Shown in pieces: positions 11,677 to 21,910 of a stretch of 52,514 nucleotides of DNA. Origin of the DNA: Stutzerimonas stutzeri (GTDB lineage: Bacteria; Pseudomonadota; Gammaproteobacteria; Pseudomonadales; Pseudomonadaceae); contig NZ_JAMOIC010000027.1 of NCBI RefSeq assembly GCF_024448895.1, positions 1-52,514 on the forward strand, written 5' to 3'. Under the pieces are notes generated by a model. The model did no database searches. It saw nothing but the letters and a program-made list of their open reading frames with translations, and was not told the DNA's origin. The translations under genes were made by a program, and so were the position numbers. Position 1 is the stretch's first letter. Every line of letters begins with the position of its first letter.

Positions 11677-12143
11677 TGATTTCCGATGGTCAGGATGGAA
11701 CACCAGCCTTCACCGCGCTCGCCTCGTGGCGACAGGCAAAGCGAACGCCCGGCCCCCTGCGGCGCAATGGTAATGTCCAGGTCGGCCTTTGGCAAAATGC
11801 CTGCGCCCCGCTCGGGCCACTCTACCAGGCACAACGCCTCCCCATCGAAGTAGTCGCGAATGCCGAGAAACTCCAGCTCTTCCGGATCGACAAGCCGATA
11901 AAGATCGAAATGAAAGACCCGTGCGGCGGGCATTTCATAAGGTTCCACCAGCGTGAAGGTCGGGCTTTTGACCTTTCCCTGATGCCCCAGACCCCGTATC
12001 AGCCCCCGTGAAAGGGTAGTCTTGCCGGCGCCCAGATCGCCATGCAGGTAGATCACACCGCGCCCGCCCGTCGCCTGAGCGATGCGCGAACCCAGCGAGA
12101 GCATTTCTTCTTCGTCAGCAGCAAAGAGCGTCACGTCCGGCAT
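11673..12143 (-). CDS. tsaE: TsaE, ATPase of tRNA t6A synthesis
   Basis: Works with TsaB, TsaC and TsaD in making threonylcarbamoyl-adenosine at A37 of ANN-decoding tRNAs. The start at 12143 gives [14 protein letters not shown], the usual N terminus (156 aa); the longer open frame runs back into nnr and is not needed. The Walker A motif is GDLGAGKTT, followed by [10 protein letters not shown] and the conserved HFDLYRL motif. The gene overlaps the end of nnr by 13 bases and its stop overlaps the amiB start, so nnr-tsaE-amiB-mutL-miaA reads as a tightly coupled operon. Confidence 0.95.
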   Translation of the reverse strand: MPDVTLFAADEEEMLSLGSRIAQATGGRGVIYLHGDLGAGKTTLSRGLIRGLGHQGKVKSPTFTLVEPYEMPAARVFHFDLYRLVDPEELEFLGIRDYFDGEALCLVEWPERGAGILPKADLDITIAPQGAGRSLCLSPRGERGEGWCSILTIGNQ

Positions 12144-13630
12144 GGCGAATGCTCCTCGAGCAACTGGCGGATGGTTGGAATCAGATCGGACGCTGCCAAT
12201 CCGCGGCCCAGCTGACCCGCGCGCTCGCCGGCGACGGCATGCAGCCATACGGCAAGGCACGCGGCCTCGAACGGTGCCAGTCCTTGGGCTAACAGCGCAC
12301 CTGCCGCACCAGCCAGCACATCACCTAGCCCGGCGCTTGCCATTGCCGGGTGACCACGATCACAAAGCGCCAGCCGTCCATCGCGATCGGCTATCAGGGT
12401 GCCCGCCCCCTTGAGCACCACAGTGCAGTGGTAACGAGCCGCAAGAGCACGAGCCGCCGCCGGGCGATCAGCCTGTACATCGGCGGTGGTGATCCCCAGC
12501 AACCGCGCAGCCTCACCCGGATGAGGCGTAATCAGGCATCCCTCCGGCAGCTCAACGGCACTCGTCGCCAGCAGATTGAGTGCATCGGCATCCCACACTT
12601 GAGGCATACGGCATTGCGCAGCCAAGGACAATAAACTGCGCCCCCACGGCGCTTGCCCCAGACCAGGCCCCACTACCAGCACGTCCGCGCGCTCAGTCAG
12701 CGACGTCAACGCATAGGTAGACTCGACGCCACTGCACATAATCTCCGGTCGCCGTACCAACGCCGCCGTCACGTGCTCCGGCCGGGTCGCCAGGGTCACC
12801 ATGCCGGCGCCGCAGCGCAGCGAGGCCTCGGCACTGAGCAGCGCCGCGCCACCCGTACCGATATCGCCACCGACTACCAGGACCTGACCGAAGCTGCCTT
12901 TATGAGCTGTCGGCGAACGCGGCGACAGCGCGGGGATAGTCGTCTCACAAAGGCGCAACACACTGCTTTCGACCGGGCCCACAATGGCGGCATCGGCCTG
13001 CAGATCATCGAAAACCAGCTCACCTACTCGATCTGGCCCATCGCCGGTGAACAGCCCGACCTTCAATCCGATGAACGATACGGTGAGGTCTGCGTGAACG
13101 GCCTGCCCAAGCACGCGGCCAGTATCGGCGCACAGGCCGGACGGCAGATCGACCGCCAGAATCGGCAGCGCGCTGGCGTTCATCGACTGGATCACCTCGC
13201 CATAGGGTTCGCGGACGTCACCGGAAAGGCCAGTCCCCAGCAGCGCATCGACCAGCACACCCTGCAATACGGCGCTGCGGCTCCAGGGCATCATTTCGAC
13301 GCCAGCTGCCTGCGCCTCGGCGAAAGCCCGCGCGGCATCACCCTGCAGCTGTTGCGGATCGCCAACCGTATATACCTGCACCTGCCGGCCGGCCCGCTGC
13401 GCCAGGGCGGCGATCAGATAGCCATCCCCTGCGTTGCCACCACGCCCCGTCAGCACCGTGACGCTCTCGGCATCCGGCCAGCGCCGACGCAACGCGCGCC
13501 ACGCTGCATGCGCGGCCCGCTGCATCAGTTCAAAGCCAGGCGTGCCGGCGGCGATCAGCCGTGCGTCGAGTTCACGGACCTGCGCGGCCGAATACAAGGA
13601 GGTGGGCAAGGTATCGGTGGTCTGAGACAT
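12131..13630 (-). CDS. nnr: bifunctional NAD(P)H-hydrate epimerase / dehydratase
   Basis: Repairs damaged (hydrated) NADH and NADPH. The N-terminal YjeF_N epimerase domain (about 1-220) carries [13 protein letters not shown] and DLPSGL. The C-terminal carbohydrate-kinase-like ADP-dependent dehydratase domain (about 235-490) carries [34 protein letters not shown] and the catalytic GLGDVLAG. The length of 499 aa fits the two-domain form. It is the first gene of the minus-strand operon and is divergent from queG across 161 bases that must hold both promoters. Confidence 0.96.
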   Translation of the reverse strand: MSQTTDTLPTSLYSAAQVRELDARLIAAGTPGFELMQRAAHAAWRALRRRWPDAESVTVLTGRGGNAGDGYLIAALAQRAGRQVQVYTVGDPQQLQGDAARAFAEAQAAGVEMMPWSRSAVLQGVLVDALLGTGLSGDVREPYGEVIQSMNASALPILAVDLPSGLCADTGRVLGQAVHADLTVSFIGLKVGLFTGDGPDRVGELVFDDLQADAAIVGPVESSVLRLCETTIPALSPRSPTAHKGSFGQVLVVGGDIGTGGAALLSAEASLRCGAGMVTLATRPEHVTAALVRRPEIMCSGVESTYALTSLTERADVLVVGPGLGQAPWGRSLLSLAAQCRMPQVWDADALNLLATSAVELPEGCLITPHPGEAARLLGITTADVQADRPAAARALAARYHCTVVLKGAGTLIADRDGRLALCDRGHPAMASAGLGDVLAGAAGALLAQGLAPFEAACLAVWLHAVAGERAGQLGRGLAASDLIPTIRQLLEEHSPCRT

Positions 13631-13791
13631 GAATCACCCGAGTGAATATCTGGCAGAATTATACGCACGCGCCTGACGGGCCGCCCGTACCTTCGCATTC
13701 CAGTGCAGCCCCACGATGCGGGCACACCCCGCTCCCCGCCGCGGCGCAGCAGACCATAGCGCGCCCCGCGCAACCTTTGAAGAATGCCCTG

Positions 13792-14865
13792 ATGTCCAGT
13801 CACGCCCTCGACCCCGCTGCCCTAGCCCAATCCATCAAGGACTGGGGGCGCGAGCTTGGCTTTCAGCAGGTCGGCATCACCGGCGTGGATTTGGCCGAGC
13901 ACGAAGCCCACCTGGATCGATGGCTCGCGGCCGGCTATCACGGCGAAATGGACTACATGGCGGCTCATGGCAGTAAGCGCTCACATCCCGAGCAACTGGT
14001 GCCGGGTACGCTGCGGGTGGTCTCGTTGCGCATGGACTATCTGCCGGGCGACACGCGTATGGCCGAGCAACTGGCACAGCCCGAAAAGGCCTATGTGTCC
14101 CGCTACGCGCTGGGGCGCGACTATCACAAGCTGATCCGCAAGCGCCTCCAGCAGCTGGCCGAGCGCATCCAGCAAGTCATCGGCCCGTTCGGATTCCGTG
14201 CCTTCGTCGACAGCGCACCGGTGCTGGAAAAGGCCGTGGCGCAGCAGGCCGGCCTCGGCTGGATCGGCAAGAACACTCTGGTGCTCAATCGCAAGGCGGG
14301 CAGTTGGTTCTTTCTCGGCGAGCTGTTCGTCGACATTGAACTCCCGGTTGACGAGCCGAACGCACGCGACCATTGCGGCAGCTGCCATGCCTGCCTGGAC
14401 ATCTGCCCAACGGACGCCTTCGTCGGCGAGCGGGTGCTGGATGCGCGGCGCTGCATTTCCTACCTCACCATCGAGCTGAAAGGGGCGATCCCGGTGGAGT
14501 TGCGGTCGAAGATCGGCAATCGCGTGTTCGGCTGTGACGACTGCCAGATCGTCTGCCCCTGGAATCGCTTTGCACGTCCCACCGAGCAAAGCGACTTCCA
14601 GCCGCGTCATAGCCTGGACAACGCCGAACTGGCCACGCTGTTCCGGTGGACTGAAGAGGAATTTCTCAGCCGCACTGAAGGCTCGCCCCTGCGTCGCACC
14701 GGCTACCGGAACTGGTTGCGCAATCTGGCCGTCGGGTTAGGCAACGCGCCTTCGAGCATTCCCGTTCTTGAAGCACTGCAATCGCGTCGAGACGACCCTT
14801 CGGACCTTGTACGCGAGCACGTCGAGTGGGCACTGGCCGAACACCAGGGCCGACAGGCTCACTGA
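13792..14865 (+). CDS. queG: epoxyqueuosine reductase QueG
   Basis: Reduces epoxyqueuosine to queuosine in the wobble base of GUN tRNAs, using cobalamin and two 4Fe-4S clusters. The ATG at 13792 (MSSHALDPAALAQ, 357 aa) is chosen because alignment-like conservation begins there; the open frame extends 150 bases upstream through non-conserved sequence in the divergent promoter region. The ferredoxin-like part reads CGSCHACLDICP and later CDDCQIVCP. The HEAT-like C terminus ends near residue 350. GWIGKNTL and FFLGELF are typical family motifs. Confidence 0.95.
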   Translation: MSSHALDPAALAQSIKDWGRELGFQQVGITGVDLAEHEAHLDRWLAAGYHGEMDYMAAHGSKRSHPEQLVPGTLRVVSLRMDYLPGDTRMAEQLAQPEKAYVSRYALGRDYHKLIRKRLQQLAERIQQVIGPFGFRAFVDSAPVLEKAVAQQAGLGWIGKNTLVLNRKAGSWFFLGELFVDIELPVDEPNARDHCGSCHACLDICPTDAFVGERVLDARRCISYLTIELKGAIPVELRSKIGNRVFGCDDCQIVCPWNRFARPTEQSDFQPRHSLDNAELATLFRWTEEEFLSRTEGSPLRRTGYRNWLRNLAVGLGNAPSSIPVLEALQSRRDDPSDLVREHVEWALAEHQGRQAH

Positions 14866-15077
14866 CTCGCCAGGGTGACGCGCAATCCCGGCTTCACAAC
14901 AGAACCACGCGACCGCGCCCGACGACATACTCGTTTGCATATATCAGATGGCTTATTTGGTATTGGGAGGGAATGTGTCCGCTGTCTAGGCTTCAGCCGT
15001 CGCAACGCCGCCAACCAATCGCTCAGCGCTAGCGACGTGCACTCACGCGAAAAACAACAACAATGTCAGGTGAAGCC

Positions 15078-16226
15078 ATGCAACCCAAACTGTTACTCAA
15101 CGGAATTGCCCTGTCTCTCATGATCAGCACATTCGGCGCTCAGGCCGCGGGCCTGTCCAACCAGCAAGGCAGCTTCGGCAAGATGCCGGACGGCACCACA
15201 ATCGAGAAATACACCCTGAAGAACAGCCAGGGCGTGGAGGCGGTCGTGATCACCTACGGCGGCGTGCTGCAATCACTGATGATCCCGGACAAGAACGGCA
15301 AGCTTGAAGACATCGTGCTCGGTTTCGATGATGTCGACGGGTACATCAAGAACGGCAACGTGTACTTCGGCGCGACCATCGGGCGCTTCGGCAACCGTAT
15401 CGCCGATGGCCGCTTCGAGCTCGACGGCAAGAGCTACCAGATTCCGCAGAACGATGGCAGCAACGCCCTGCACGGCGGGCCGGAGGGGTTCGACAAACGG
15501 GTCTGGACGGCCAAAACCGCCGATGAGAAAGGCTGGGTCGGCGTCGAGCTGAGCTATGTGTCACCCGATGGCGAGATGGGTTTCCCCGGCACCCTGACCA
15601 CCCACGTGACCTACAGCCTCAACGAAGACAACGAACTGCGCATCCAGTACCGCGCCACCACCGACAAACCCACGGTGCTCAACCTGACCAACCACAGCTA
15701 CTTCAACCTCGCCGGAGCTGGGAGTCCGAGCGTGCTCGATCAGGTCGCGACGCTGCACGCCTCGCGCTACACGCCGGTCACCGAGAAGCTGATACCCACC
15801 GGCGAGCTGGCCGAGGTCAAGGGCACGCCGATGGACTTCCTCAAACCGACCCCTTTCGGCGCGCATATCAAGGACGATCATCAACAGCTGAAATACGCCG
15901 AATCCAAGGCCGGTGGCTTCGACTTCAACTGGGTGCTGGACACCGACGGCGACCTGAGCAAACTGGCTGCCGAAGTGCTCGATCCCGCGTCAGGCCGGCG
16001 GCTGCTGATGTACACCACCGAGCCCGGGGTGCAGCTCTACACCGGCAATTTCCTCGACGGCAGCATCAACGGCAAAGGCGGTAAGGCCTACCCGCACTGG
16101 AGCGCCTTTACGCTGGAAACGCAGCACTATCCGGATGCGCCCAATCAGCCGGACTTCCTGAGCACTCGCCTCGATCCGGGTGAGACCTATACCCAGACCA
16201 CGATTTACAAGTTCCCAAAACCCTGA
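15078..16226 (+). CDS. galM: secreted aldose 1-epimerase (mutarotase) GalM
   Basis: Interconverts alpha and beta anomers of galactose and other aldoses. The ATG at 15078 follows AGGTGA by 4 bases, giving 382 residues. The first 25 residues form a signal peptide (basic start, LLLNGIALSLMIS, cut after AQA), so the enzyme is periplasmic, unlike cytosolic E. coli GalM. Catalytic motifs seen are GRFGNRIADGRF, LHGGPEGFDKRVW, LTNHSYFNLAG (His) and FTLETQHYPDAPNQ (Glu). It converges with the galactonate gene array on the other strand. It likely supplies the right anomer to the importer or dehydrogenase there. Confidence 0.93.
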   Translation: MQPKLLLNGIALSLMISTFGAQAAGLSNQQGSFGKMPDGTTIEKYTLKNSQGVEAVVITYGGVLQSLMIPDKNGKLEDIVLGFDDVDGYIKNGNVYFGATIGRFGNRIADGRFELDGKSYQIPQNDGSNALHGGPEGFDKRVWTAKTADEKGWVGVELSYVSPDGEMGFPGTLTTHVTYSLNEDNELRIQYRATTDKPTVLNLTNHSYFNLAGAGSPSVLDQVATLHASRYTPVTEKLIPTGELAEVKGTPMDFLKPTPFGAHIKDDHQQLKYAESKAGGFDFNWVLDTDGDLSKLAAEVLDPASGRRLLMYTTEPGVQLYTGNFLDGSINGKGGKAYPHWSAFTLETQHYPDAPNQPDFLSTRLDPGETYTQTTIYKFPKP

Positions 16227-16524
16227 CGTGAAAAGCCCCGCAAGGGGCCTTCCAATTGGTTCCGGCTCACCGCGGCAATAGGGTGGGCCGGGCGGCGCTT
16301 CGCTTCGGCCCGTCGTTATGAGCACGATGCGGAGGCCTGAAACGGAACGCCGCTTCACCACGGCATGATGTGTGATGGCTAGAACTTCGTTATGCACCTT
16401 GCCCTGGTCAGCGCTCGCAAGTGCGGAGCGGTTCCGTGGTGGGCTGAAGCCCACCCTACGGGTGCGGTGCTCCGCTTCAGCCCGCCGACTCAGGCACGAC
16501 GCCACCGGTTGAAACGCCGCCGCG
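16227..16524. repeat. REP-type palindromes between galM and dgoD
   Basis: A 298-bp convergent spacer with no gene. A short hairpin GCCCC-gcaa-GGGGC (16235-16248) directly after galM may act as a terminator but has no T run. Next is a palindromic-looking stretch with GGGTGGGCCGGGCGG (from 16280). The segment 16438-16459 (GGTGGGCTGAAGCCCACC followed by CTAC) recurs exactly at 27087-27108 between ubiX and mpl. This fits a dispersed extragenic palindrome family and possible mRNA-end protection for both converging transcripts. Confidence 0.7.
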
Positions 16525-17673
16525 CTACCACTCAGCCACGCTGCCATCGGCGTGACGCCAGATCGGGTTGCGCCAACGATGCCCGATACGCGCCTGCTCC
16601 AGCACGTATTCCTCGTTGATCTCGATGCCTAAGCCTGGCCCGTTCGGGATGGCCACGAAGCCTTCCTCGTACGCGAACACCTCGCGATTGCTGATGTAGT
16701 CGAGCAGGTCGTTGCCCTGGTTGTAATGAATACCAAGGCTTTGCTCCTGAATGAAGGCGTTGTAGCAAACGCCGTCCAGCTGCAGGCAGGCCGCCAGGGC
16801 TATCGGCCCGAGTGGGCAATGGAGGGCCAGCGCGACGTCGTAGGCCTCGGCCATGCTGGCGATTTTGCGCGTCTCGGTGATGCCGCCGGCGTGGGAAACG
16901 TCCGGCTGAATGATGTCGACGTAGCCCTCGGCGAGGATGCGTTTGAAATCCCAACGCGAGTACAACCGCTCGCCCAGCGCGATGGGCGCGCAGGACAGCG
17001 GCGCCAGCTCCTTGAGCGCCTCGTAGTTCTCGCTGAGTACCGGTTCTTCGATGAACATGGGTCGGTACGGCTCGAGCTCCTTGATCAGGATCTTGGCCAT
17101 GGGCTTGTGCACGCGGCCATGAAAGTCGACGCCAATGCCGATGTCGCCACCCACTGCATCGCGCACGGCCGCCATGTTTGCCAGCACGGCATCGACCTTG
17201 GCATGGCTGTCAACGAATTGCATTTCCTCACTGGCATTCATCTTGACCGCGCTGAAGCCGCGCGCCACGGCATCGCGTGCGGCATTGGCGGTGTCTGCTG
17301 GCCGGTCACCGCCGATCCAGGAATACACGCGAATGCGCTCGCGAACGCGGCCGCCAAGCAAATCGCTGACTGAGACACCCAGCGCCTTGCCTTTTATGTC
17401 CCACAACGCCTGATCGATGCCGGCAATGGCGCTCATGTGCAGGGGTCCACCGCGGTAGAAGCCGCCGCGATACATCACTGTCCAGAGGTCTTCGATGTTG
17501 CGCGGGTCGCGCCCGACAAGGTAGTCGGCCAGTTCGTCGACCACTGCCGCGACGCTGTGTGCACGGCCTTCGACCACGGGCTCGCCCCAGCCGGTAATGC
17601 CTTCATCGGTTTCGATTTTGAGAAACAGCCAGCGGGGCGGCACTACCAGTGTCGTCAGGCGGGTAATCTTCAT
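16525..17673 (-). CDS. dgoD: D-galactonate dehydratase DgoD
   Basis: Removes water from D-galactonate to give 2-keto-3-deoxygalactonate; an Mg-dependent enolase-superfamily enzyme (mandelate racemase/GlucD type). The 382-residue length equals the E. coli enzyme. Visible residues: [13 protein letters not shown], metal ligands in FIEEPV and LGERLYSR, the HAGGITE loop and the catalytic His in LHCPLGP. The start gives [15 protein letters not shown], the family-typical N terminus. It is the last gene of the array, 26 bases after dgoA. Confidence 0.96.
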   Translation of the reverse strand: MKITRLTTLVVPPRWLFLKIETDEGITGWGEPVVEGRAHSVAAVVDELADYLVGRDPRNIEDLWTVMYRGGFYRGGPLHMSAIAGIDQALWDIKGKALGVSVSDLLGGRVRERIRVYSWIGGDRPADTANAARDAVARGFSAVKMNASEEMQFVDSHAKVDAVLANMAAVRDAVGGDIGIGVDFHGRVHKPMAKILIKELEPYRPMFIEEPVLSENYEALKELAPLSCAPIALGERLYSRWDFKRILAEGYVDIIQPDVSHAGGITETRKIASMAEAYDVALALHCPLGPIALAACLQLDGVCYNAFIQEQSLGIHYNQGNDLLDYISNREVFAYEEGFVAIPNGPGLGIEINEEYVLEQARIGHRWRNPIWRHADGSVAEW

Positions 17674-17699
17674 CGCAGAGCTCTCTTGTAGAAAAATGA

Positions 17700-18323
17700 T
17701 CAGGCCGCCGCCGCTTGGCGGGCCTGAATGAAGGCATGCGCCCGTCGCCCTACTTCGTCAGCAGGCAATCCCGGCGAATAAAGCGCCGAGCCAAGGCCGA
17801 AGCCGACTGCTCCGGCTTGTAAATAAGGCGCCATGTTGTCCGGCGTGATCCCGCCCACCGGCAGCAATGACGTGCCGGTTGGCAGTACCGCCAGCCATGC
17901 CTTGATCGCGCTGATCCCGACCTGCTCGGCGGGGAACACCTTGAGCGCATTGGCACCGGCCGCCAACGCCGCAAAGGCTTCGCTCGGCGTGGCTACGCCC
18001 GGGGTGCGATAAAGCCCGGCGTCTCTGGCCGCGTGCAGCACCTCGACAGCGCAGTGCGGCATCACGATCAGCTGCCCGCCGGCGTCCTTTACCTCCTGCA
18101 CCTGCTGCGTCGAAAGCACCGTGCCGGCGCCGATCAGGCAATCATCAGGCAGGCCCCGGCGCAATATTTCGATACTGCGCAGTGGCTGCGGCGAGTTGAG
18201 CGGCACCTCGATGATGCGCATGCCGGCGGCATAGAGCGCACCGCCGACAGCCTCCGCCTCATCGGGACGCAGCCCGCGCAGAATCGCTATCAACCCGTTA
18301 ACGGCCAGCGCTTTGTCGAACAT
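17700..18323 (-). CDS. dgoA: 2-dehydro-3-deoxy-6-phosphogalactonate aldolase DgoA
   Basis: Splits KDPGal into pyruvate and glyceraldehyde 3-phosphate. The ATG at 18323 ([17 protein letters not shown], 207 aa) matches the family N terminus; the upstream open frame lies inside dgoK. Class I aldolase features are [10 protein letters not shown] (catalytic Glu), GAGTVL, and the Schiff-base Lys in NALKVFPAE. The end carries the phosphate-binding LLPVGGI. It overlaps the end of dgoK by 26 bases, a sign of coupled translation. Confidence 0.95.
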   Translation of the reverse strand: MFDKALAVNGLIAILRGLRPDEAEAVGGALYAAGMRIIEVPLNSPQPLRSIEILRRGLPDDCLIGAGTVLSTQQVQEVKDAGGQLIVMPHCAVEVLHAARDAGLYRTPGVATPSEAFAALAAGANALKVFPAEQVGISAIKAWLAVLPTGTSLLPVGGITPDNMAPYLQAGAVGFGLGSALYSPGLPADEVGRRAHAFIQARQAAAA

Positions 18324-19275
18324 GCGTCTCTCCCGTTTTGTCCGGAACCAGCCCGCCACCCACTGCAATTTCCCACAGCCCGGCGGCAGTTGCCTCGGGC
18401 GCGAAGCGCAGCGATTCGAAACCGAAATATTCCAGCGCCCACAGGTATCGCGCACATAGCGTCGAGTTGCCGATAAGGACGATGGGCTGTGAAGGCGGCA
18501 CTTGCAGCACGGACGTCATGGCGACCAGTTCATGGCCGATCAGCAGCCCGGACAGGTAATCGGCCTGCGCCGCACCGCTGAGTTCGCCAGTCAGCACCAG
18601 CGTGCGGCTGCTGAAAATGGTCGCCAGCGGGCCCGACTGACCATCGCGGCCCTTGGCGACCTGCAACCCGCGCTCGAAGGCTGTGGTGTTGAAGGCATCG
18701 CTGATCACCGCCGTGCGCCCGAGGATCGTGTGACCGAGTAACGCCTGATAAACCTCGCCGGTCATGAAGGTCTGGAAACGACTGAGCTGACCACCCTCAA
18801 CCGTGACCCACTTGCTGTGGCTGCCCGGCAGGCCAATCAGCAATGGCGCCCCATGATCGGCATCGGCATCGAGCAGGCCGAACACCTGGGTTTCCTCGCC
18901 GCGCATCACGTTGGGCAAGGTGCCACGCTGGATCACGCCGGGAACCAACCACAGCGGCATACCACGCGGGCGCCCGACAGGCAGCAGCGCCGAGCCGAGT
19001 TCATCGGCGCCAAGCGGCGCTTCCACGTAACTGGCTTCACGCCAACCCTGAGCACTGCCGATCATGCCGCAGGCGATCATCGGCACCTCTGGCGCCAACC
19101 GTTGCCAGTCGCCACAGGACTGCTCCAGTGCACGCTCAAAGTCAGCCTCACTGCCGTCAAGCTGCATCACGCCCAGCGGCAGGTTGCGAGTTTCCAGCGT
19201 TTCGCCGGCCGCACCGAGCCGATAAGCGCGCAGTGAACTGGTGCCCCAGTCCAGCGCGATCAGATGTGTGTTCAC
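18298..19275 (-). CDS. dgoK: 2-dehydro-3-deoxygalactonokinase DgoK
   Basis: Phosphorylates 2-keto-3-deoxygalactonate with ATP before aldol cleavage. The 325-residue protein has the ASKHA-fold start LIALDWGTSSLRAY and the family motifs GMIGSAQGWREA, LPGSHSKWV and GTxxEVY-like TFMTGEVYQALLGHT. It is placed between the ABC permease gene (38-base gap) and dgoA (26-base overlap), consistent with one polycistronic message for sugar uptake and breakdown. Confidence 0.94.
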   Translation of the reverse strand: MNTHLIALDWGTSSLRAYRLGAAGETLETRNLPLGVMQLDGSEADFERALEQSCGDWQRLAPEVPMIACGMIGSAQGWREASYVEAPLGADELGSALLPVGRPRGMPLWLVPGVIQRGTLPNVMRGEETQVFGLLDADADHGAPLLIGLPGSHSKWVTVEGGQLSRFQTFMTGEVYQALLGHTILGRTAVISDAFNTTAFERGLQVAKGRDGQSGPLATIFSSRTLVLTGELSGAAQADYLSGLLIGHELVAMTSVLQVPPSQPIVLIGNSTLCARYLWALEYFGFESLRFAPEATAAGLWEIAVGGGLVPDKTGETHVRQSAGR

Positions 19276-19313
19276 GGATTTCTCCAGCGCGCCGGCGAGC
19301 GGCGCGATTGAGA

Positions 19314-20282
19314 TCAGCGCTGCTTCAGCCGATCGATAATCACCGCCAGCAGCAGGATCGTGCCGCGGATGACGTACTGGTAGAAGGTGTCGATGTTCTT
19401 GAGATTCATAGCGTTCTCGATGATCGCCAGGATCAGCACCCCAGCGATCACATGGCGAATCATGCCGATCCCGCCACTGAGCGAGACACCACCCAGTACG
19501 CAGGCAGAGATCACTGTCAGCTCGAACCCCTGTCCGATCATCGGCTGGCCCGAGGTCATCCGCGATGCCAGCACCACCCCGGCCAAGGCACCGATCAGGC
19601 CGTGCACCGCGAAGATGATGATCTTGGTGCGATCGACATTGACGCCGGCCAGCAGCGCCGCCTCCTGATTGCCGCCTATGGCCATGGTGTTGCGCCCATA
19701 GGTGGTGTAGTTGAGCAGCCAGCCGAAGAAAGCGAAGCAGACAACGGTGATCAGGATGGGCACCGGCACGCCGAAAAGGCTGCCATTGCCGAACAGGAAG
19801 AAGTCTTCCTGCATCACTCCGACGGCCTTGCCATTGGAGAAGATATAGGCCAGCCCGCGCACGATCTGCATCGTCGCCAGCGTCGCGATCAGCGCGTTGA
19901 TACGCAGCTTGGCGATGACGATGCCGTTGATCAGCCCCACCACCAGCCCCATGGCCAACGCCGCCGACACGCCGAGAAATACGCTTTCGGTATCACGCAT
20001 TACCACCGCCGCCACGACGCCAGCGCAGGCGATCACCGAGCCGACCGAAAGATCGAAGTGCCCGGATGCCAGACAGAACAGCATGGTGCAGGCGGCGATG
20101 CCAACGGTAGAAATCGCCAGGCCAAGACCACGCATGTTCAGCGGAGAGAGGAAGTTGTCGATGAAGATCGCCGACAGCACGAAGATGCCGAGCGCCGCCA
20201 GTAGCATTACCCAGTCATCGAGGAAGCGGCGCAGATTCAAGCCCTGTCGCGGCGCAGCCAGAGCGTTTTGTTGAGCAGACAT
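19314..20282 (-). CDS. araH: sugar ABC transporter permease, AraH type
   Basis: Inner-membrane channel of a CUT2 (ribose/arabinose/galactose) importer. Start at 20282 (MSAQQNALAAPRQG, 322 aa) because GAGGTG lies 6 bases upstream. About ten hydrophobic segments are seen. FCLASGHFDLSVGSVIA is the conserved permease motif and ALAGVVLASRM is near the C terminus. Length and sequence resemble E. coli AraH, but the neighbours are only galactonate genes, so the natural substrate here is more likely D-galactose, possibly also L-arabinose. Confidence 0.88.
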   Translation of the reverse strand: MSAQQNALAAPRQGLNLRRFLDDWVMLLAALGIFVLSAIFIDNFLSPLNMRGLGLAISTVGIAACTMLFCLASGHFDLSVGSVIACAGVVAAVVMRDTESVFLGVSAALAMGLVVGLINGIVIAKLRINALIATLATMQIVRGLAYIFSNGKAVGVMQEDFFLFGNGSLFGVPVPILITVVCFAFFGWLLNYTTYGRNTMAIGGNQEAALLAGVNVDRTKIIIFAVHGLIGALAGVVLASRMTSGQPMIGQGFELTVISACVLGGVSLSGGIGMIRHVIAGVLILAIIENAMNLKNIDTFYQYVIRGTILLLAVIIDRLKQR

Positions 20283-20303
20283 AGAGCACCTCATCATTGT
20301 TAT

Positions 20304-21818
20304 TCAGCCGCGCGAACGCGGAAGTGCCATTTGCAGCAGGCGGGACTCTTCGGCCTCAGCGCGAGACAACTCGCCGGTCAGCGCGCCCTCGCTCATCACC
20401 AGGATGCGGTCGGAAATGCCGATGACTTCCATCAGATCACTGGAGACGACGATCACTGCGATGCCGCTTGCCGCAAGGTTGTGGATGATCTGGTAGATCT
20501 CGGCCTTGGCACCGATGTCGATGCCGCGGGTCGGCTCGTCGAGCAGCAGCACCTTCATCGGCATCGACAGCCAGCGACCGAGGATTACCTTTTGCTGGTT
20601 GCCGCCGGAAAGAAAGACGATCTGCTGGTCGGGGGATGGCGTCTTAATGTTCATCGCGCGGATCTGCCGGTCGGCGTTCTCCCGCTCCCAGCGGCCCTGC
20701 ACCAAACAACCCATGCGGGCATTGCGCCGGCGCGCACCGATGTTGATGTTTTCCGCCACACTGGCGAGCGGCACGATGCCTTCTTTTTTGCGGTCCTCCG
20801 GACAGAGCAGGATTCCCGATTCGATGGCATCGCGCGCCGACTTCAGTTTCAGCGGCTGCCCATCGAGCAGCACCGTACCGGCCTTATGCGGCGCCAGCCC
20901 GGCCAGCAGGCGCAGCAGCTCGGTACGCCCCGCGCCGACCAGGCCGAAAAAGCCTAGCACTTCACCGCGGCTGACCGAGAAGCTCACCGGCTCCTGCAGC
21001 CCGTGACCGAGCAAGCTTTCTACTCGCAGTGCCTCACCGTGATGCTCGCGCGGCCGGTAGTCGTAGATATCCTGGATATCCCGACCGACCATGCAGGTCA
21101 CCAGCTGATCGTGGGTCAGTTCGCTCATGTCGTCGAAGGTGCAGACGAAGCGGCCATCCTTGAATACCGTGACGGCATCGCAGATGCGGAAGATCTCCTC
21201 CATCCGGTGCGAGACATAGAGCACCACCCGCCCTTCGTCGCGCAACCGCCCAATGATGGCCATCAACCGCTCGATTTCACGCGAAGACAGGCTGCTGGTC
21301 GGCTCATCGAAAGCAATCACGTGGGCATTGCGCGACATAGCCTTGGCGATCTCGACCAACTGGCGTTGCCCGAGGGACAGGCTGCCCAGGCGCGCCGCGG
21401 GGTCGATTTCATCAGCCAGCCCCTTGAGCAGTTCGCGGGCCTGGCGAAGCATCGCGCGACGATTGACCAACCCGAAGCGCGAAGGCATATGCCCGAGCAG
21501 CAGGTTTTCGGCCACGCTCATTTCCGGCACCAGATGCAGCTCCTGGTGAATCACCGCAACCCCGCTGGCGATGCTTTCGCCCGCTGAGCGGAACGCGAAC
21601 GAACGATCACCGATCTGCAGCTCGCCGCTGCTGGGCTGGTAGGCGCCACCGAGGATCTTCAACAACGTCGACTTGCCGGCCCCGTTTTCGCCCATCAACG
21701 CATGCACAGTGCCGGGCCGAGCCACGAAGTTGATGTCCGACAGCGCCCGCACGCCCGGAAAGTTCTTGCCGATGCCGTTGAAACGCAGGCTCTCGCCCGC
21801 TTTGACTTGCTGAAACAT
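20304..21818 (-). CDS. araG: sugar ABC transporter ATP-binding protein, AraG type
   Basis: Double-ATPase subunit of the CUT2 importer (504 aa). The first cassette has Walker A GENGAGKST, signature LSLGQRQLVEIAKA and Walker B VIAFDEPTS. The second has a degenerate Walker A (GLVGAGRTE), signature LSGGNQQKV and Walker B LLLDEPTRGID, the pattern usual for this family. CPEDRKKEGIV is the typical linker motif. It is 21 bases upstream of the permease gene and 92 bases after the binding-protein gene. Confidence 0.93.
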   Translation of the reverse strand: MFQQVKAGESLRFNGIGKNFPGVRALSDINFVARPGTVHALMGENGAGKSTLLKILGGAYQPSSGELQIGDRSFAFRSAGESIASGVAVIHQELHLVPEMSVAENLLLGHMPSRFGLVNRRAMLRQARELLKGLADEIDPAARLGSLSLGQRQLVEIAKAMSRNAHVIAFDEPTSSLSSREIERLMAIIGRLRDEGRVVLYVSHRMEEIFRICDAVTVFKDGRFVCTFDDMSELTHDQLVTCMVGRDIQDIYDYRPREHHGEALRVESLLGHGLQEPVSFSVSRGEVLGFFGLVGAGRTELLRLLAGLAPHKAGTVLLDGQPLKLKSARDAIESGILLCPEDRKKEGIVPLASVAENINIGARRRNARMGCLVQGRWERENADRQIRAMNIKTPSPDQQIVFLSGGNQQKVILGRWLSMPMKVLLLDEPTRGIDIGAKAEIYQIIHNLAASGIAVIVVSSDLMEVIGISDRILVMSEGALTGELSRAEAEESRLLQMALPRSRG

Positions 21819-21837
21819 GGAGCGTCTCCACCCTCGC

Positions 21838-21852
21838 CCGGGCAGCGCCCGG
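21838..21852 (-). promoter_or_regulatory. intra-operon hairpin after the binding-protein gene
   Basis: A perfect CCGGGC/GCCCGG stem with a 3-base loop lies in the 92-base gap between the binding-protein gene and the ATPase gene. Hairpins here are common in ABC operons and keep the binding protein more abundant than the membrane subunits. There is no T run, so mRNA-end stabilisation is more likely than termination. Confidence 0.4.
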
Positions 21853-21910
21853 ACGACATTCGATGCTGATAAGCGGCCCGAAAATCAGGCCTCACGCGGC
21901 GGAACCGGCC